Below, in pieces: positions 54,780 to 64,000 of a stretch of DNA of 64,000 bases. Position numbers and translations under genes: made by a program. Each line of letters begins with the position of its first letter. The first letter of the stretch is position 1. Source of the stretch: Pomphorhynchus laevis (taxonomy: Eukaryota; Acanthocephala; Palaeacanthocephala; Echinorhynchida; Pomphorhynchidae); assembly GCA_012934845.2 (NCBI GenBank), contig WNNJ02002742.1, positions 1 to 64,000 on the forward strand. Reading direction: 5' to 3'. The notes under the pieces were generated by a model. The model was not told the origin of the DNA. It worked only from the letters and a program-made list of their open reading frames with translations, and did no database searches.

Positions 54780-56800
54780 GATTCTTTTTAAAAGACGTAA
54801 ACTTATCCCTAGCTTGACGATATGACGTACATTGTCTTTGAGAATACGATATCGTCGATACAACACCTTACACACTCAAAAGATTACTCAGTTTGCGATT
54901 GAACCATGGCTTATTGTGTTTACTGGAAAATGATATACGTAAAGGTGCAAATATGTCGAGAAGGTAAAGTAGTGTCGCGAATAGATGTCTATGCATTTTC
55001 CAATCCTACAACAACCGGGTCCAGCCAAGCTATATGATCAAGATGACAACGTAATATATCGTAAATAAAATCTTTATGGAACGAAGAATAGTATTTTTAT
55101 TTAATACAACAAAACGTTAATGTCCGATATTTCAATAGCTACTGCTATCATCGTCAGTAAACTAGTTTCCTGACGATGATAGCAGTAGCTATTGAAATAT
55201 CGGACATTAACGTTTTGTTGTATTAAATAAAAATACTATTCTTCGTTCCATAAAGATTTTATTTAAAAAAGAAAGAAATGGAAATTTTCAAAAGTAATAT
55301 ATCGTATTCAGCTTTAAAGATGTTTAGTTGCTTGTGAGAAATGTTCACATTTGGTAAAGCGAATGGACACTGTATCAACATAGAGCAGTGGGCATTATTC
55401 CCAATTGCCGAAAGATATTTTATGTTAATGGGTAGGTCACTGTTTGACAGACATAAATCAAGCATACTCCTAGTAGTTTTAAAACGCATGTTCTTAAAAT
55501 GCTGAAAGTAACTCAGTTCGTTTATTAAATCAATTAATTCAAGTGATTCAAAGTCACAACCACTCAAACAAGAATAGCTTAACTAGTCTTCATGTGACAT
55601 GTTGAAATTATCTATAATAATCAAACTTTCTTGAACGGCAAATCGTTTAAACTCGTCTCGAAGGCGTTAAGTAGATGTCATAAGAGATCTATAAATAAGC
55701 TTAATCACAAGCGAGTAACCAGGACTTTCTAGGTTAAACCATAAGGATTGATAACCGACCTCTTCATTATCGCGATGCAATACACTGATTAAAAGACTAT
55801 AATGTGAACAATATCACCTTACCACTTCTAGTATTTCTACAATCACAACGGTATGATATATAACAGGGAATCGCCAATTCTGAGTCACTAACGTTTGAAT
55901 GCTACTAAGATTCACTAAAAGCCAGGATACTAGCATTAATTTCTTCAGCGAGTAATGAAATTTCAACCAACTTAGGAACTATGCTTTGGACGTTCGAATA
56001 TAGTACATTAATGTGATTTCCATAATAAGTAAATGCAATCACGGGCAAGTTTGCTCATAAATTCGTATGTTCGTAGATGCGACGCAGTGCGAGAAATCGA
56101 TCATTTGGAAGTCCGGTCATGTAAGATTGCATTTTCAATTTTTAGTGCTTTCTCGAAGCTCACATCTAGTTAACCTGAGTTTATCCCTAACTAATGAGTT
56201 TAGATCGCGAAGTAGTCTAATTCCTATTGTGATCAGTTTATGTGATTTACTCAATATAATATCAACGTTCTTTATCGCTGAACACTATCTTTAACAAACG
56301 ATGTGCAGCCCTTGTATTATTTGGTTTACCTATTCGAAAAAGCGAAAATACCTTACGGGATGCCGGAAATTGAGTCACAATCAGATAGTATGTGTCTGAG
56401 TATATACCTTAAATTTTCCAGGTCATCATTTAATCAGTGTTTAGTATTTATTGCTAATGATTCTGCAGTTTACCATAAGAATAACTGTCCCGTGGAATTG
56501 ACGTTCTCTTACGAGGAGCATTTGAATAACCGTTTTTACTGAATGACGCATTCTTAAATAACATCACATATGAAGTGAATATAATTTTTGGGAATTTATT
56601 TTCACTAAAGAATGTTATATAATCTGTAATCTTGTGATTGATATCGTCAACATTATGTGCTTCATGTATCTTATCGAGGGACAAGTAAGCCAAACCATCA
56701 TTGCCACTCAGAGCACTATAACCCAACTTCACCACTGATGGACTGGGTAGCATTTCGCAATAATCATCAGAGGTTTTTGCACATTTAAACACTTGATTTA
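54780..56800 (-). pseudogene. CR1-like LINE (family 1), third copy, truncated
   Basis: On -: possible ORF1a cysteine region 56792-56454 (CAKTSDDYCEMLPSPSVVKL, GNDGLAYLSLD), ORF1b-like IRLLRDLNSLVRDKLRLTR near 56230, endonuclease pieces (DNFNMS near 55600, SMLDLCLSN near 55450), then linker IFAPLRISFSSKHNKPWFNR near 54930. A 204-bp palindrome (55062-55265) interrupts it between endonuclease and linker. RT is absent. Confidence 0.65.
55062..55265. repeat. Near-perfect 204-bp palindrome with no spacer
   Basis: 55062-55163 and 55164-55265 are reverse complements; one mismatch seen (near 55158/55169). Centre AAACTAGTTT. Inserted in decayed LINE endonuclease/linker sequence, with recognisable LINE on both sides. 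Confidence 0.95.
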
Positions 56801-56814
56801 ATAATAATACAATA

Positions 56815-57815
56815 ATTTATTTAACGTGGCAAATGCGTGCAAAATGCACGCTTACATGACCACTAACAAACAAAAAAAGAACATCAAAGGTCACAGGTAA
56901 TTAGTTAATTGTTGAAATGGAATTGGATTTGGCGTTTGAAGCACGGCATAGATGTTGATTGGCGGATATAAATAGGCAGTTGATTTCACAAGAGAGGAAC
57001 AGCCACAAGTAGTTTGGGACATGTAAAAGAAGGGAATTACGGGAACGCAGAGCACAATACACAGTACGAGAATTGTCGAGAAAAGGAAGGTTGAGAAATG
57101 AAGGGGTATGAGAAGTTATAAGGCGAAAATCAATGATAAGAAGACGAATTTGAACACGACAATAAATGGTAGGCCAATCAAGAGAAACAAGATAGTGGGA
57201 TGTATGATCAAAACGACGAAGACGGAGGAGAATTCGGACGGCTGCGTTGACGATGCGTTGTAGGGGAAGAAGAGTGGATTTAGGTGAGTTGGAAAATAGA
57301 CTAAGACAATAATCGAGTCTAGAAAAAAGGAGAGAAGATATTAGAGTCATACAAGAAGGGAAATCGATCAATCTACGAACTTGACGGAGATTGCGGAGTA
57401 TCAAGGTAGATGAGCGTACTTTATCACTAACGAAAGGCTTAAGTGAAAGTCGTTTGTCGAAATGAAAGCCTAGGAAAACGAGATTATCAACGATAGGAAG
57501 AATTGTAGAATTTACTGATACGGAAGGAGGTTCTACGCCGAAGCTTCGAGGTAGGATTCACATAATTTTAGATGATTCAGAGAAACGCGAAGGGAAAAAA
57601 GATGATTGGAAATTGAGACAAGACAGCTGGAAACAGAAACACTAAGATCATGAATACGATAAGCAGGTGCGTGAGCATAGATGATAATGTCATCAGCATA
57701 TTGGATAACATGGAAGTTAAATTTATGAGAAATCGAAGACAAGTCACTGAGAAGAAGAGAGAAAAGCACAGGGCCTAATACGGAGGCTTGTGGAACACCG
57801 GTCGGGATTTAGAGG
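56815..57815 (-). pseudogene. L2-like LINE (subfamily 1), 5'-truncated with 3' end
   Basis: On -: GVPQ-like remnant near 57800, MLFSLLLSDLSSISHKFNFH, VIQYADDIIIYAHAPAYRIH (YADD) at 57769-57533, FLGFHFDKRLSLKPFV near 57450, then 57404-56901 with LRQVRRLIDFPSCMTLISSL, LLFSRLDYCLSLFSNSPKST, and FLNLPFLDNSRTVYCALRSR. The 3' hairpin GCGTGC-ATTTT-GCACGC lies at 56851-56835, then CATTTGCCACG and AATAAATT. Very close to 39550-40370. Confidence 0.88.
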
Positions 57816-58098
57816 ATTCTTTAAGGTATTGTGTTTTGAACGAATTGTAGTTCGATATGTCATAGTAGAGATGCTTGCGTTATTGGTTTTAGAAAGACTG
57901 ATCACATTGATTTGATTATCTTCTTTCGAGGCCGATTTATCTAGATCATGTGTGCTGACATATTACAATTTTCATTAGTAAGCTCAGCAAGTTTGCTTAG
58001 TTTTCTTTGTCTTTATAGATCGCATCAAAGATATACAAAATTCAGTCGACTTATCGTAATTAGATAGTTGGTGCATGTCATTTTTCATATAATTTTCA
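57816..58098. other. Unassigned spacer between LINE fragments
   Basis: No coding or repeat signal recognised. Confidence 0.3.
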
Positions 58099-58146
58099 AG
58101 TACCGAATAAAATGTGCATTTCGAAATGCACATTTTATTCGGTACT
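58099..58146. repeat. Perfect 48-bp palindrome, no spacer
   Basis: 24-bp arms centred on TTCGAA: left AGTACCGAATAAAATGTGCA..., exactly mirrored to GGTACT. It sits at the 3' break of the LINE fragment 58147-58344. Confidence 0.97.
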
Positions 58147-58344
58147 CGAAAAGCAAATCGAGAAAAGCAAGATGGTGGGATGTATGATCAAAATGACGAA
58201 GACGGAGGCGAATTCGGACGACTGCGTTGACGATGCGTTGTAGGGTAAAAAGTGTGGATTTAGGTGAGTTGGCAAATATACTAAGACAGTAATCAAGTCT
58301 TGAGAAAAAGAGAGAAAATATGAGAGTCATACAAGAAGGAAAAT
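58147..58344 (-). pseudogene. L2-like LINE fragment (RT C-terminal part)
   Basis: Reads FPSCMTLIFSLFFSRLDYCL, SIFANSPKSTLFTLQRIVNA and RLRHFDHTSHHLAFLDL. It is bounded by a palindrome on one side and by the inverted-repeat element at 58345 on the other, which cuts it at AAATCG. Confidence 0.8.
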
Positions 58345-59606
58345 CGGCAACATTTCCGAAAGGCGGACACAACTAGGCAAGAAAAAAATTATAAAAAACG
58401 AAATACCTTTATTAGAGATTTAAAAAACGTCTTTCATTTTTTGCAGCATTGTGTAGGTAAAGTTTGAAATTAAAATTAATTTTTTTTTCATTAAAATTAA
58501 AATTTGAATATTTTTTCAATATTTTTTAAAATTGGCGGAATTCGCGTGAAGACATTGGTGTAGACATAATAACGTTGATTTTTTCGACCAATTTTTAAGT
58601 GACATCTCTAATATTTATTAGAAACTTTTTTCTTTCCTGTTACATATTTTAATTACATTTTAAAATATCGTTTCGAGCCATTCAACACATGCGTTGTCAT
58701 CACGTAGCGGTCCGCTTATCAATGCGTGAAGATTCCAAACTATCTGAAAATCGTTCAAACACGTTATAATTTCAGTTTTCAAATTATTGAAGAAATAAAA
58801 CCAGCGTTTAAAATGTTTAAAATTGTTAAAAATAAATTTATTTTTATTCAAGATAATAAAGTAATGATGTCAATTTTTTGTGTATACGTTGATTTATTGT
58901 AAGTTGGAAATAATAAGTTAAAAATGATGATAGGATATCATACCAAAGTGCTTACAAAGTATTTTGAAGTTCAAAAAATTAGATTTTGTTTTACAACATA
59001 ATACATGTTAAATCAATCAAAAATGTATCATACAAAAATAAATGTATACAAAAATATATAAAATAATGTATATATATGATTTGTAATTGTATTATAATAA
59101 TATTACGGTAAACAAACTACTAACAAGGGCAATGGTAAAATTTTAATTATTTTTGTTTTAATTTAAAAAATTTAAATTTAAATTTTTTCAACATACTGAA
59201 TAAATCAATTCATAAGTTTTTGTGTAAATGTTAAATGATAGATGGGCGATGTTGTGTGATGAAGAAAGTATGGGTTATCAGATCGATTTTTTTAGGAAAA
59301 ATTATTTTTAAGTTCAAAAAATTGAACATTTTCTCTGAAGCGTAATATACGTTGTATCGAGCTAAAACTTATATGTGGTGTAGATACATAATGTGCTATC
59401 ATTGCGTGATAATTATTAACTAATCCGAATACTTACTTGAAAAATATTCAAATTTTAATTTTTTTGAAAAAAAAATTTTAATTTCAAACTTTACCTACAC
59501 AATGCTGCAAAAAATGAAAGACGTTTTTTAAATCTCTAATAAAGGTATTTCGTTTTTTATAATTTTTTTCTTGCCTAGTTGTGTCCGCATTTCGGAAATG
59601 TTGCCG
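58345..59606. mobile_element. Non-autonomous element with about 140-bp terminal inverted repeats
   Basis: The left end CGGCAACATTTCCGAAAGGC is mirrored at the right end (GCATTTCGGAAATGTTGCCG, ending 59606). The arms match for about 140 bp with one early mismatch, including AAAAAACGAAATACCTTTAT and TTGCAGCATTGTGTAGGTAA. The internal ~980 bp is AT-rich and carries no transposase-like ORF. A MITE-like DNA transposon derivative is the likeliest reading; no target-site duplication could be identified. Confidence 0.85.
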
Positions 59607-59714
59607 ACCACTTTATAAATAGACCATTTTATAAACCTATAAATAGGTTAAAGACTTATTTAAAGACCACCTATAAGGTGGTCTATAAATAGACCACCTT
59701 AAATATAAAGTGGT
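59607..59714. repeat. Small inverted-repeat unit
   Basis: ACCACTTTATA at the left mirrors TATAAAGTGGT at the right (59704-59714). An inner hairpin AGACCACCT / AGGTGGTCT (59664-59684, 3-nt loop) and repeated TATAAATAGACCA lie within. It abuts the previous element. Confidence 0.75.
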
Positions 59715-59814
59715 GTTACAAACTTTTTCAGAACTTTTAAAATCCATTTTCTAAAAATTTTTATAATAGAAGAAAAATTGTTTATATAACATTACTTAAT
59801 TATTATTCCAATAC

Positions 59815-60045
59815 ATACCAAAGCCAAAAGGCTATACAGGCAGGGTCCAAAAATAGAAGAAAAGCAAATAGTCAGTCAACGTAGCTAATTAGGGTATTCC
59901 AGTGTTTGTGTTGAATGGCAGCATTGTTCACATATCCATTTGTATCATCGTGATTTAAACGTTCTCAAACTGGGGACTGCAACGATTTTCTCAGGCAACG
60001 ATTTCCACATGTTAATTCCTCTCCTCGATAATCAATTTATAATGA
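59815..60045 (-). pseudogene. LINE family 1-type 3' end fragment
   Basis: Minus-strand reading gives GEELTCGNRCLRKSLQSP and NGYVNNAAIQHKHWNTLI, resembling the end of LINE ORF2 (WxSLPExIVxxPS). The hairpin AGCC-TTTT-GGCT near 59837-59826, then GTATGTATTGGAATAATAAT, parallels the 3' UTR of the copy at 45085. Confidence 0.5.
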
Positions 60046-60154
60046 TAGATTATAATATTTAATATTTATAAATCTCATATAGCCAATACACTAAGCAATC
60101 CCCAACTTTAATATAAATTTATTTTATTAAATTTATATGCTCACTGACAGCTAA

Positions 60155-60186
60155 CATGCAGGCCAATGCTAACATTGGCCTGCATG
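60155..60186. repeat. Perfect hairpin, 14-bp arms, 4-nt loop
   Basis: CATGCAGGCCAATG / CATTGGCCTGCATG around CTAA. Confidence 0.92.
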
Positions 60187-60489
60187 GTTTATTCAAATGG
60201 CATGCATAAGATTTTTAGAATACATAATGCAATAATTTTAAAATGATCGATTATCTCAATATTTCAAAATTATTTCACAATCAGTGAAATAATTATTTTA
60301 CAAATATGCAAACTGAAGAAATTAAGGTTAGTAACTTCACTGTTCTAAATCGTGAAATTGCGGAGCTTTCTCCGATTAAGAAACTCGTTAATCTGGTTAA
60401 CATTACCCCACAATTCCAATAAAAAACATTATTTCAACAAATTTATGAGAAAATTTATTAATACACAACCTAATAGAGTTATGATTAAC

Positions 60490-61072
60490 TCTTAACAGTG
60501 ATTAATAACTACTACAGGATATCCTTAGTATACTCGGACTTACCCACCTATTTTGCTAAGTTCTTCAAAGAAAATTGTTCCTATAATGTAACTCTAATAT
60601 TAAAGCCTATTATGTCGTCAATAAAGATTACTAATATTATCCTCGACCTAGAAAAAGAAGATATCGCAGAGCTTCAATAGTACTCTACAAATAATTTAAA
60701 ATCGATCAACATCTTGTGGTATACTATGATGATACCACAACCATGTTCCCTGGACGTAAGTGCAAATATGTAGTCTCTGACATCAGCCGTTTCATTTTAA
60801 GATTAAAAATCCAGCTACCCATATCCAATCGTGTTCTCAACTCCTCTAAATCGCATGTGATCGACTTTCATGGCGCCCTTGCTAGTAAAAAAAAGAAGCT
60901 TAAGAGATGATCACTATCTGCACTTTCCTACATTTTGCAGCCTCAGCCACACTCTACTCACACAAGTCGAGTAAAATACATGGGGTTCACTATTACGGTG
61001 AACTGGCCAGCGAAAGCTGACTGGATATATTCAAACGTATTCTAAAGAAAGCTGGGTGGGCCCTGAAACGAG
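60490..61072 (+). pseudogene. LINE RT fragment (catalytic block onward)
   Basis: Reads VYYDDTTTMFPGRKCKYVVS (catalytic YxDD near 60720), SNRVLNSSKSHVIDF (the NxxKSxxxxF block) and, after a stop, VKYMGFTITVNW (LG-block). Upstream frame 60498-60680 is unrecognised. A different LINE lineage from families 1 and 2, by the YYDDTT form. Confidence 0.6.
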
Positions 61073-61073
61073 C

Positions 61074-61330
61074 TCAGCATCTGTCGAATGGGAAAACCCA
61101 AGTGCGCCTCTCGGAAAGGGTACCGTGAATGTCGACCTGGTATGTGCGACCAGAAAGAAAGTTGCATATCCAACGAATAATAATTGAATTGATGTTTAAT
61201 GAACTCATCTTCATAATCAACTTATCATGGGGTGCATGATCAAATGCGTTAGAGAAGTCAAAAAATATGGCATCTACAGCATACCCCTCATCCACTATGG
61301 AACCCCAACTTTCCTGTTGGGGTTCCATAG
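61074..61330 (-). pseudogene. LINE RT fragment (first catalytic block), inverted relative to neighbour
   Basis: Reads VDAIFFDFSNAFDHAPHDKL, SIIIRWICNFLSGRTYQVDI, RT block 3-4. Its 5' end is a perfect hairpin (61295-61309 with 61316-61330, loop TTTCCT). It and the plus-strand fragment meet tail to tail. Confidence 0.75.
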
Positions 61331-61474
61331 TTTCTTTGGATTAGAAACGTCAGACAAAATGTAACCATTGCAGTTTCAATGGTCATTAAATATTCTAAGG
61401 TGTCTAGATCGCATCCAATCTAGAGAAATCGAATAAGCGATTAGATTGAATAAGATACTAGATACGCAAATTTC

Positions 61475-61860
61475 ATCATAGAAAATACGTCATTAGCATG
61501 TACTTGGCCCAGCTTCTATACTGGGTCAAATAATAGATACTGAAACCTGATAACATAGCAGTTCATCCTGATGACCTTCAATCCTTATTCGAATACATTG
61601 TATATTATTTATTAATCAATTCATAGCAATTAACTTTTATTTTAAATTTTAATAAATTAAATTTTAAATTTTAACTTTATATAAATATTAATTGTATCAA
61701 ATTTTATATAATTATTTATTATTTATCTTTATTTTTAATGTATATATAGTATAATATACGTAGGCTCAATTAATTGATATGATTTGTTCTACTGACTAGT
61801 TATTATTGGCCTCTGGACTTTGTTTGTCATGTAATATTACCTCTGTTAGAAATAATTTAA
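61475..61860 (+). repeat. Dispersed repeat R1, fuller copy
   Basis: Starts near AAAATACGTCATTAGCATGT, then CTGGGTCAAATAATAGATAC, ACCTGATAACATAGCAGTTC, CCTTCAATCCTTATTC, and ends TATATATAGTATAATATACG ... CTCTGGACTTTGTTTGTCAT. The same order occurs at 62655-63080. Confidence 0.8.
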
Positions 61861-62345
61861 AATAACATAAATTATATTTATAATTTAATTTATATATTTT
61901 TAAGTTACATAAAATCTTATCAAATTATTAATTATTAATTATTATTAAATTATTCCTTATTTAATTATTCATTTTTTATTTATCTTTATTTTAAATTTAT
62001 AAATATTATTGTTTACGTTATGGAATATAAATTAGGAATATAAAGTGTTTTCTACTCCTGTTTCTGATACATGATATATTATTTATTACTTAATTCATAA
62101 AATTTGATTTTTATTTAAAAAATAAAAGACTCAGTTATAGGATAGCATACTCAGTTATCTGATCTGATTAATTCAAGGAAGTTAAATCTCAGATAATTTT
62201 CAAAATGACGAAACAAAATTAATCTTATTTAATTTCCACGAGGCAACATATTGCTTCCATATTTTATTATCTTTGACGTATTACCTGAGATAAGCATAGG
62301 TTTGAAACAAAAGTTGAGTCTTTATTAGACAGTTGTATAGATATA
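61861..62345. other. AT-rich spacer between R1 copies
   Basis: TTATTAATTATTA-type runs; partial R1 tail near 62080-62110. No coding signal. Confidence 0.4.
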
Positions 62346-62600
62346 AGAAATACGTCCTTAGTATGTATTTTGCCCCCTGCTATGTTGGGTCGAGGAATAG
62401 GGTCCGAAACTTGATAACATTGCAGTTCCTCCTGATTACCTTTAATCTTTATTCTGATACATCGTCTATTATTTATTGGTCAATTCATAAAAATCGTCTT
62501 TTTATATTTTAATTTAAAACTTTAACTTGATATAAATATCTATTAAATAAAATCTTTTAAATTATTTATAATTATTTATCTTTAGATGCCGAAACCTTAT
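62346..62600 (+). repeat. Dispersed repeat R1, partial copy
   Basis: AAATACGTCCTTAGTATGTA, TGCTATGTTGGGTCGAGGAA, TGATACATCGTCTATTATTT. Lacks the 3' third. Confidence 0.75.
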
Positions 62601-62654
62601 TACATTAAAGTTCCTTATTGATTATCAGGAAAGAGTGAATAAGTAACATATTTT

Positions 62655-63080
62655 CATAAGAGGAAATACACCATGAGCGCGTATTTGGCCCCGCTGCTAT
62701 GTTGGGTCGAGGAATAGGGGGGTCGAAACCTGATAACATAGTAGTTCCTCCTTATGATTTCTTAGCCTTATTCTGATACATCGTCTGTTATTTATTAGTC
62801 AATTCATAACAATTGTTTTTAACAATTTTTTAACAATTTTTTTCATAACCTTTTTCAATTGATTTTATTTTAAATTTTAATTTTAAATTTTAACTTGATA
62901 TAAATATAAATTGTATTACATCCTTTATAATTATTTATTATTTATCTTTATTTTTATTTATATATAGTATAAAATACGTAGTCTTAGTTAGCTGATCTTA
63001 TTTGTTCTATTGACAAGTTATTATTGACCTATGGACTTTGTTTTTTATGTAATATAACCTCTGTCAGAAATACACACACT
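62655..63080 (+). repeat. Dispersed repeat R1, full copy
   Basis: GAGCGCGTATTTGGCCCCGC, TGCTATGTTGGGTCGAGGAA, TATATAGTATAAAATACGTA, and an ACCTATGGACTTTGTTTTTT block. Best reference copy in the window. Confidence 0.8.
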
Positions 63081-63164
63081 ATGTATTCTTGATATGACAT
63101 TATTTTTTCTGCTAATTTTCATACAAGTTTGATGATTTTTTTTATCTTTTCATTATAATGGAGA

Positions 63165-63300
63165 ATTATAAATTAACATTAGCACGTATTTGACCCCGTT
63201 GCTGTGTTGTGCCGAGAAATAGGGCCGCAACCTGATTACATAGCAGTTCCTTCTGATGATCTCTAATCCATATTTTAATGCATCGTATATTATTTATATT
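63165..63300 (+). repeat. Dispersed repeat R1, 5' part
   Basis: TTAGCACGTATTTGACCCCG, GAGAAATAGGGCCGCAACCT, GCATCGTATATTATTTATA; stops where the 63305 frame begins. Confidence 0.7.
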
Positions 63301-63304
63301 ATAA

Positions 63305-63495
63305 AAGATCGTATTTCTGCAAATTTTCGAAATGGAACTAATGCCATTATCAAGCATCTAGAAAACCAAAATAAAATAAAGCGTAAACCACAGTATATGG
63401 GTAACTCGGGCCACAGGTTCGCTAAGCCTATAGACAGTTATAACCGTCCCCCTAAGATTGAAATGCCATTCAAAAAATCCGAAGAGTTCGAATGA
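63305..63495 (+). CDS. Unrecognised frame, possible terminal exon
   Basis: A hydrophilic Lys/Asn-rich reading (RISANFRNGTNAIIKHLENQ, YMGNSGHRFAKPIDSYNRPP, ending KKSEEFE-stop). There is no good start; TATAAAAG just upstream is a weak acceptor. The composition looks more protein-like than the surrounding AT-rich sequence, but no domain is recognised. Confidence 0.22.
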
Positions 63496-64000
63496 ACCCT
63501 TCATCTTTCCGATTGATGGCAGGATTTTCTTAATCAGCGATAATTCGAAGATTCGGAGGTTGTTGACTGAACCATCGTGTTTTAATGTCTTAAGATTTGC
63601 ATGGATAAACTGTGTGGTTGGAATCTCACCGTGTTGTTTTTCTGTGTTGCATGATGGCGCTTTTGTGTTTGTGCTGTTTCATATAATCTATAATATAGCT
63701 TTGTTTTCAAGAATCTATTTCAATAATCTATGAACAGTTGTTTTTATTGCAGTGAAGTTTTTATTGAGAAGATAAATAACTGAGTATAAAACACATAACT
63801 GTGGATATTCACCGGAGAGGGAGCTTTTCAAAGGACAACATGGAGCTAAGTATAAATAGATAAAATTATCACTTTATTAGACAACGGATGAAAATTAAAT
63901 TGCTTTCTGCGATGTATTCTCGTTAGTGTTGCAATCATATATTTCCGACACTATTGACTTGTCAGATTTCTGATTTCGCCGTGTAGTTCAAACAGAAAAT
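63496..64000. other. Unassigned window end
   Basis: No repeat, RNA gene or convincing ORF. A 91-codon frame (63458-63733) overlaps the previous one and looks like chance. Confidence 0.3.

Noticed and set aside
59610-59714. Right end of the 58345-59606 element
   Set aside because: The terminal repeat match stops at 59606; this stretch has its own, unrelated inverted ends.

Overview
The window reads as AT-rich (roughly 65-70% A+T by eye) nuclear DNA of an invertebrate metazoan. It has spliced genes with GT-AG introns, an hnRNP U-type gene, several kinds of LINE retrotransposon, a mariner relic, and many fold-back repeats. I cannot place the species from sequence alone. Nothing bacterial, organellar or viral was seen.

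Region by region. 1-2636: two head-to-head arrays of a 357-bp satellite, each capped by (TA)n. 2900-3640: degenerate mariner transposase. 4271-7050: an unrecognised spliced gene on + (two exons well supported, two more inferred). 7440-9835: decayed L2-like LINE. 10117-10930: fold-back related to the 357-bp satellite, and a tRNA-derived SINE-like unit. 12360-12480: a hammerhead-ribozyme-like sequence. 13771-35490: one large gene on -, a heterogeneous nuclear ribonucleoprotein U homologue (SAP, acidic and RS-rich linker, SPRY, P-loop domain, RG/RS region, then a very long Trp/Gln-rich tail). It has 14 supported exons plus a probable 20-nt microexon, and its first introns are full of repeats. 36000-38180: unassigned. 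38190-61330: a retrotransposon graveyard with at least two LINE families. Family 1 is CR1-like, with a cysteine-motif ORF1, and includes one nearly intact copy at 45200-49500. Family 2 is L2-like, with a conserved 3' hairpin. Inserted among them are palindromes, a 1.26-kb element with terminal inverted repeats, and minisatellites. 61475-63300: clustered copies of a dispersed AT-rich repeat also found inside the 4-7 kb gene.

Biology. The two cellular genes are on opposite strands with converging 3' ends, and mobile DNA fills the introns and intergenic space. hnRNP U proteins bind nuclear RNA and chromatin scaffold; here the C-terminal low-complexity tail is longer than the rest of the protein. 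The LINE copies show the full range from nearly coding-competent to short 3' tails, 5' inversions and chimeras. The most distinctive signals are (i) inverted satellite arrays with hammerhead-like cores shared with a dispersed fold-back, (ii) many perfect inverted repeats with spacers of 0-6 nt, and (iii) a 3' hairpin kept across diverged L2-like copies.
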